64,000 nt of DNA, from positions 868,001-932,000 of the forward strand of contig NC_020453.1 of the NCBI RefSeq assembly GCF_000344805.1, in the 5' to 3' direction. A program made the translations under genes and the position numbers. The DNA is from Bradyrhizobium oligotrophicum S58. GTDB lineage: Bacteria; Pseudomonadota; Alphaproteobacteria; Rhizobiales; Xanthobacteraceae. Positions 62,296-64,000 of this stretch are shown here, one piece after another. Positions within the stretch are counted from its first letter, which is position 1. Each line of letters opens with the position of its first letter. The notes beneath the pieces are model-generated. The model did no database searches and was not told the DNA's origin. It saw only the letters and a list, made by a program, of their open reading frames with translations.

Positions 62296-62616
62296 ATGGC
62301 TTCCATCGGTTCCTTCAAGAAGGTCGGCGACGATTTCCAGGGCGAGATCATTACCCTGAACCTCAAAGCGAAAGGCGTGCGCATCGTCCCCGAGGTCAAT
62401 CGCTCCAGCGAGAACGCTCCCAGCCACCGGGTCTACACTGGTCGCGTCGAAATCGGAGCCGCCTGGGCCCGCCGGTCCGAGGAAGGGCGCGACTATCTCT
62501 CGCTCAAGCTCGACGATCCCTCCTTCAACGCCCCGATCTACGCCAACCTGTTCGAAGACGAGGGCGGCGAGGGCTACACGCTCCTCTGGTCGCGGCCACG
62601 GAAGGTGGCAGAGTGA
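62296..62616 (+). CDS. DUF736 family protein
   Basis: 106 residues from ATG 62296 with AAGGAGAG upstream. The family pattern is complete: MASIGSFKKVGDDFQGEIIT, VRIVPEVNRSSENAPSHRVY, GAAWARRSEEGRDYLSLKLD, DPSFNAPIYANLFEDEGGEG. Common on rhizobial plasmids and conjugative elements; function unknown, possibly linked to ssDNA handling. A strong hairpin follows. Confidence 0.93.
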   Translation: MASIGSFKKVGDDFQGEIITLNLKAKGVRIVPEVNRSSENAPSHRVYTGRVEIGAAWARRSEEGRDYLSLKLDDPSFNAPIYANLFEDEGGEGYTLLWSRPRKVAE

Positions 62617-62629
62617 GGAGCTGATCATC

Positions 62630-62654
62630 CCCCGCCCGAATCAATCGGGCGGGG
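62630..62654 (+). terminator. Terminator-like hairpin after the DUF736 gene
   Basis: CCCCGCCCGA and TCGGGCGGGG form a perfect 10-bp stem with loop ATCAA. No T run follows, so termination is likely but not typical. Confidence 0.65.
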
Positions 62655-62743
62655 CTCGCTCCACCGGGGCAGGGGATGAGAGTAACTTCCGCAGGTCTCA
62701 TCTCGATCCGAGCCGCGTCAGCCGTCAGGACGCCCCCGGATGA

Positions 62744-63055
62744 CGGCCATCTCACATTCTGCCCGACGAGACGGTCCACGACGAGAAGGTCGATCTCATC
62801 ACCCATCAGGGTTATTTCCTGTCGGGCACCATCGGGCTCACCATCGATCCTCGACGGGACTGCGATGCATGCCAACGCCCCTGGCTGCGTCGGCTGCCGA
62901 TGACGCCTCACGCGCTGACGCGCGCCGCAAAGTCCGTTGCGTCGGCAGCGCTATCTCTCGACCGGAATGTCTTCGAACGGCTTTCCGGTGTAGAGATGGT
63001 CCACTACCTGGAGGCTGATCAGCGTCTGCTCGTTGCGCTGGCCCGATGTGCCTAG
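62744..63055 (+). pseudogene. Unrecognised coding remnant without start codon
   Basis: This frame is open from a TGA at 62741 to a TAG at 63055 and reads well: DETVHDEKVDLITHQGYFLS, then SGTIGLTIDPRRDCDACQRP and FERLSGVEMVHYLEADQRLL. It has a CxxC pair but no ATG/GTG near its beginning. It looks like the 3' part of a lost gene; I do not recognise it. The remaining bases 62655-63187 show nothing else. Confidence 0.35.
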
Positions 63056-63187
63056 CTTTGGCAGCACAACTGCTCGAAGGTCGAGCTGTCGAGCCAGTGG
63101 CTCGATGTATGATGGTGGTCTGGGCGGCGAGGACGTGCCGGAGCTCGGCGGAGTGCCTCATGAGCCGCTCGGCCGGTGAGCATCGGA

Positions 63188-64000
63188 CTATCGTCGGCGT
63201 AGCTCGGAGGGGCTATGCCCGAACTTCCGCCGGAACACGGTGCTGAAGTGTGACGAGCTGCTGAATCCCAGCTGGTAGGCGACCTCAGTCACCGACAACG
63301 CGCGCTGCTCAAGTCGTGTCAGCATATCGTAGGACCGTTGCAGGCGCCGGTCGAGAATCCACTCGGACACCGACATGTCCGTGAGTCGAAAAAGATAGTG
63401 CAGGTGTCTGAGCGAGACCCCGTTGTTCCGTGCGATCTTCTCGAGCGAAAGGTCGTGGTCGGTGAGATGCTCCTCGACCCAGGCTTTGACAGAGCGCAGG
63501 CGGGCTTTCTGAGCCGTGGCGTCCTCGGAAAATTGGTCCTTGTCGCCCATGTCCAGGGCGAGAGCCAAAACATCCATCAGCTCGTCGCCGAGCCGAGACC
63601 TCGCCGCTTCATCGACCGACGATGCTTCCGATGCCAACGTCGAGCAGAATTCGGCGGCGATCCGGCCAAGACCGCGTCCGGTCGCAATAGTCATCGCAAC
63701 CGGAATCCGGTTCTCGCTGAACCGCGACGAGAATTCCTTGCGCGGAATCTCGAGGTAGAGGGATCTAACCTTCCCGACGCACTCCAGATCGTAGGCTTCG
63801 GCCGCGGAGAAGATTGCACCTACGTGGGGATTCGTATTCAGCGTCTGGCCTGCCTGCAGGACGTTGATCTTGCCCTGTTGAACGAATTCGACGTAGTAGC
63901 AATCCTTGTCGAGCCTGGCGATGTGCCGCTCCCGTCGTGATATCCGCTGCTCCGACAGCAATACGTCGGTCATCGTCAGCACGCCAAATCGTGCTTCCCG
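63188..64000 (-). CDS. AraC-family transcriptional regulator (N-terminus probably outside window)
   Basis: At least 264 residues; the frame stays open to the right edge (REARFGVLTMTDVLLSEQRI), and the typical family length of 310-340 suggests the true start is outside. The N-terminal part is an AraC_binding_2-like domain (YYVEFVQQGKINVLQAGQTL, SLYLEIPRKEF). The C-terminal 100 residues hold two helix-turn-helix motifs: SLEKIARNNGVSLRHLHYLF and VTEVAYQLGFSSSSHFSTVF, ending FRRKFGHSPSELRRR. It would activate or repress genes in response to a small molecule; no target is visible here. Confidence 0.9.
   Translation of the reverse strand, partial: REARFGVLTMTDVLLSEQRISRRERHIARLDKDCYYVEFVQQGKINVLQAGQTLNTNPHVGAIFSAAEAYDLECVGKVRSLYLEIPRKEFSSRFSENRIPVAMTIATGRGLGRIAAEFCSTLASEASSVDEAARSRLGDELMDVLALALDMGDKDQFSEDATAQKARLRSVKAWVEEHLTDHDLSLEKIARNNGVSLRHLHYLFRLTDMSVSEWILDRRLQRSYDMLTRLEQRALSVTEVAYQLGFSSSSHFSTVFRRKFGHSPSELRRR

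Noticed and set aside
62041..62628. A 195-codon minus-strand frame opposite the DUF736 gene
   Set aside because: Antisense shadow; useful only because the same antisense pattern exposed the inverted remnant at 61725-61893.
32160..64000. Second copy of the tRNA-Phe 3' end marking the far end of the island
   Set aside because: No match to the T-arm/CCA segment was seen by eye; the far end is probably outside the window.

Overview
The window is high-GC DNA from an alphaproteobacterium, most likely Bradyrhizobium or a close relative (Nitrobacteraceae). This rests on codon use, the cluster tRNA-Thr / small basic protein / murA / DUF2948 / hisD / UPF0262 / LMW phosphatase / maf / yacG / tRNA-Phe, and several short palindromic intergenic repeat families that I associate with this group from memory. 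No database search was possible.

Bases 1-32152 look like ordinary chromosome. In order: a three-gene molybdenum hydroxylase operon (PaoABC-like, minus strand, 5' end of the last gene's product only) with a divergent TetR regulator and a clear palindromic operator; an alpha/beta hydrolase with two small frameshifted neighbours; a catabolic-looking cluster (IclR regulator, Rieske oxygenase, glutamine-synthetase-like ligase, SDR); a LOV-domain hybrid histidine kinase followed by a CorA-type transporter; a Tat-exported solute-binding protein; a PLP-fold enzyme; an SDR plus glyoxalase-fold pair; a carboxymuconolactone-decarboxylase-like protein; a lone Mrr-type nuclease; a structured, repeat-like element; poxB; tRNA-Thr(GGT); and the murA-hisD-maf-yacG housekeeping run, with a cNMP-binding/thioredoxin-reductase-like fusion in it.

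At tRNA-Phe(GAA) (32077-32152) the character changes. A P4-type tyrosine integrase starts 204 bp after the tRNA, preceded by three 10-bp direct repeats, and a convergent excisionase-like gene follows. From here to the right edge is an integrated element. Its far attachment site was not found, so the element probably runs out of the window. The first part (33.9-41.2 kb) is gene-poor and rich in degenerate repeats, with small unknown genes, a DUF2867 protein, an ABM monooxygenase and two frameshifted secreted proteins. Then come cargo genes: a full-length Mfd-like helicase, an autotransporter interrupted by an in-frame TAG, and a FAN1-type VRR-NUC nuclease fused to a DnaQ-type exonuclease.

The last part (51.4-62.6 kb) is a conserved mobile-element module on the plus strand: an ArdC-like antirestriction protein, a large ParB-like protein, a 1437-residue methyltransferase/strawberry-notch-like helicase, a Toprim protein, a DUF2493 protein and a DUF736 protein, separated by strong hairpins. 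An inverted 5'-truncated DUF736 remnant lies beside the intact copy. An AraC-family regulator running off the right edge closes the window.

The most unusual items are the pairing of an accessory Mfd-like translocase with a FAN1-DnaQ fusion on one island, the structured element at 21646-21916, the amber-split autotransporter, and at least four genes that differ from an intact frame by a single base. The last could be real decay or sequence error. No rRNA, CRISPR array or intact insertion sequence was seen.
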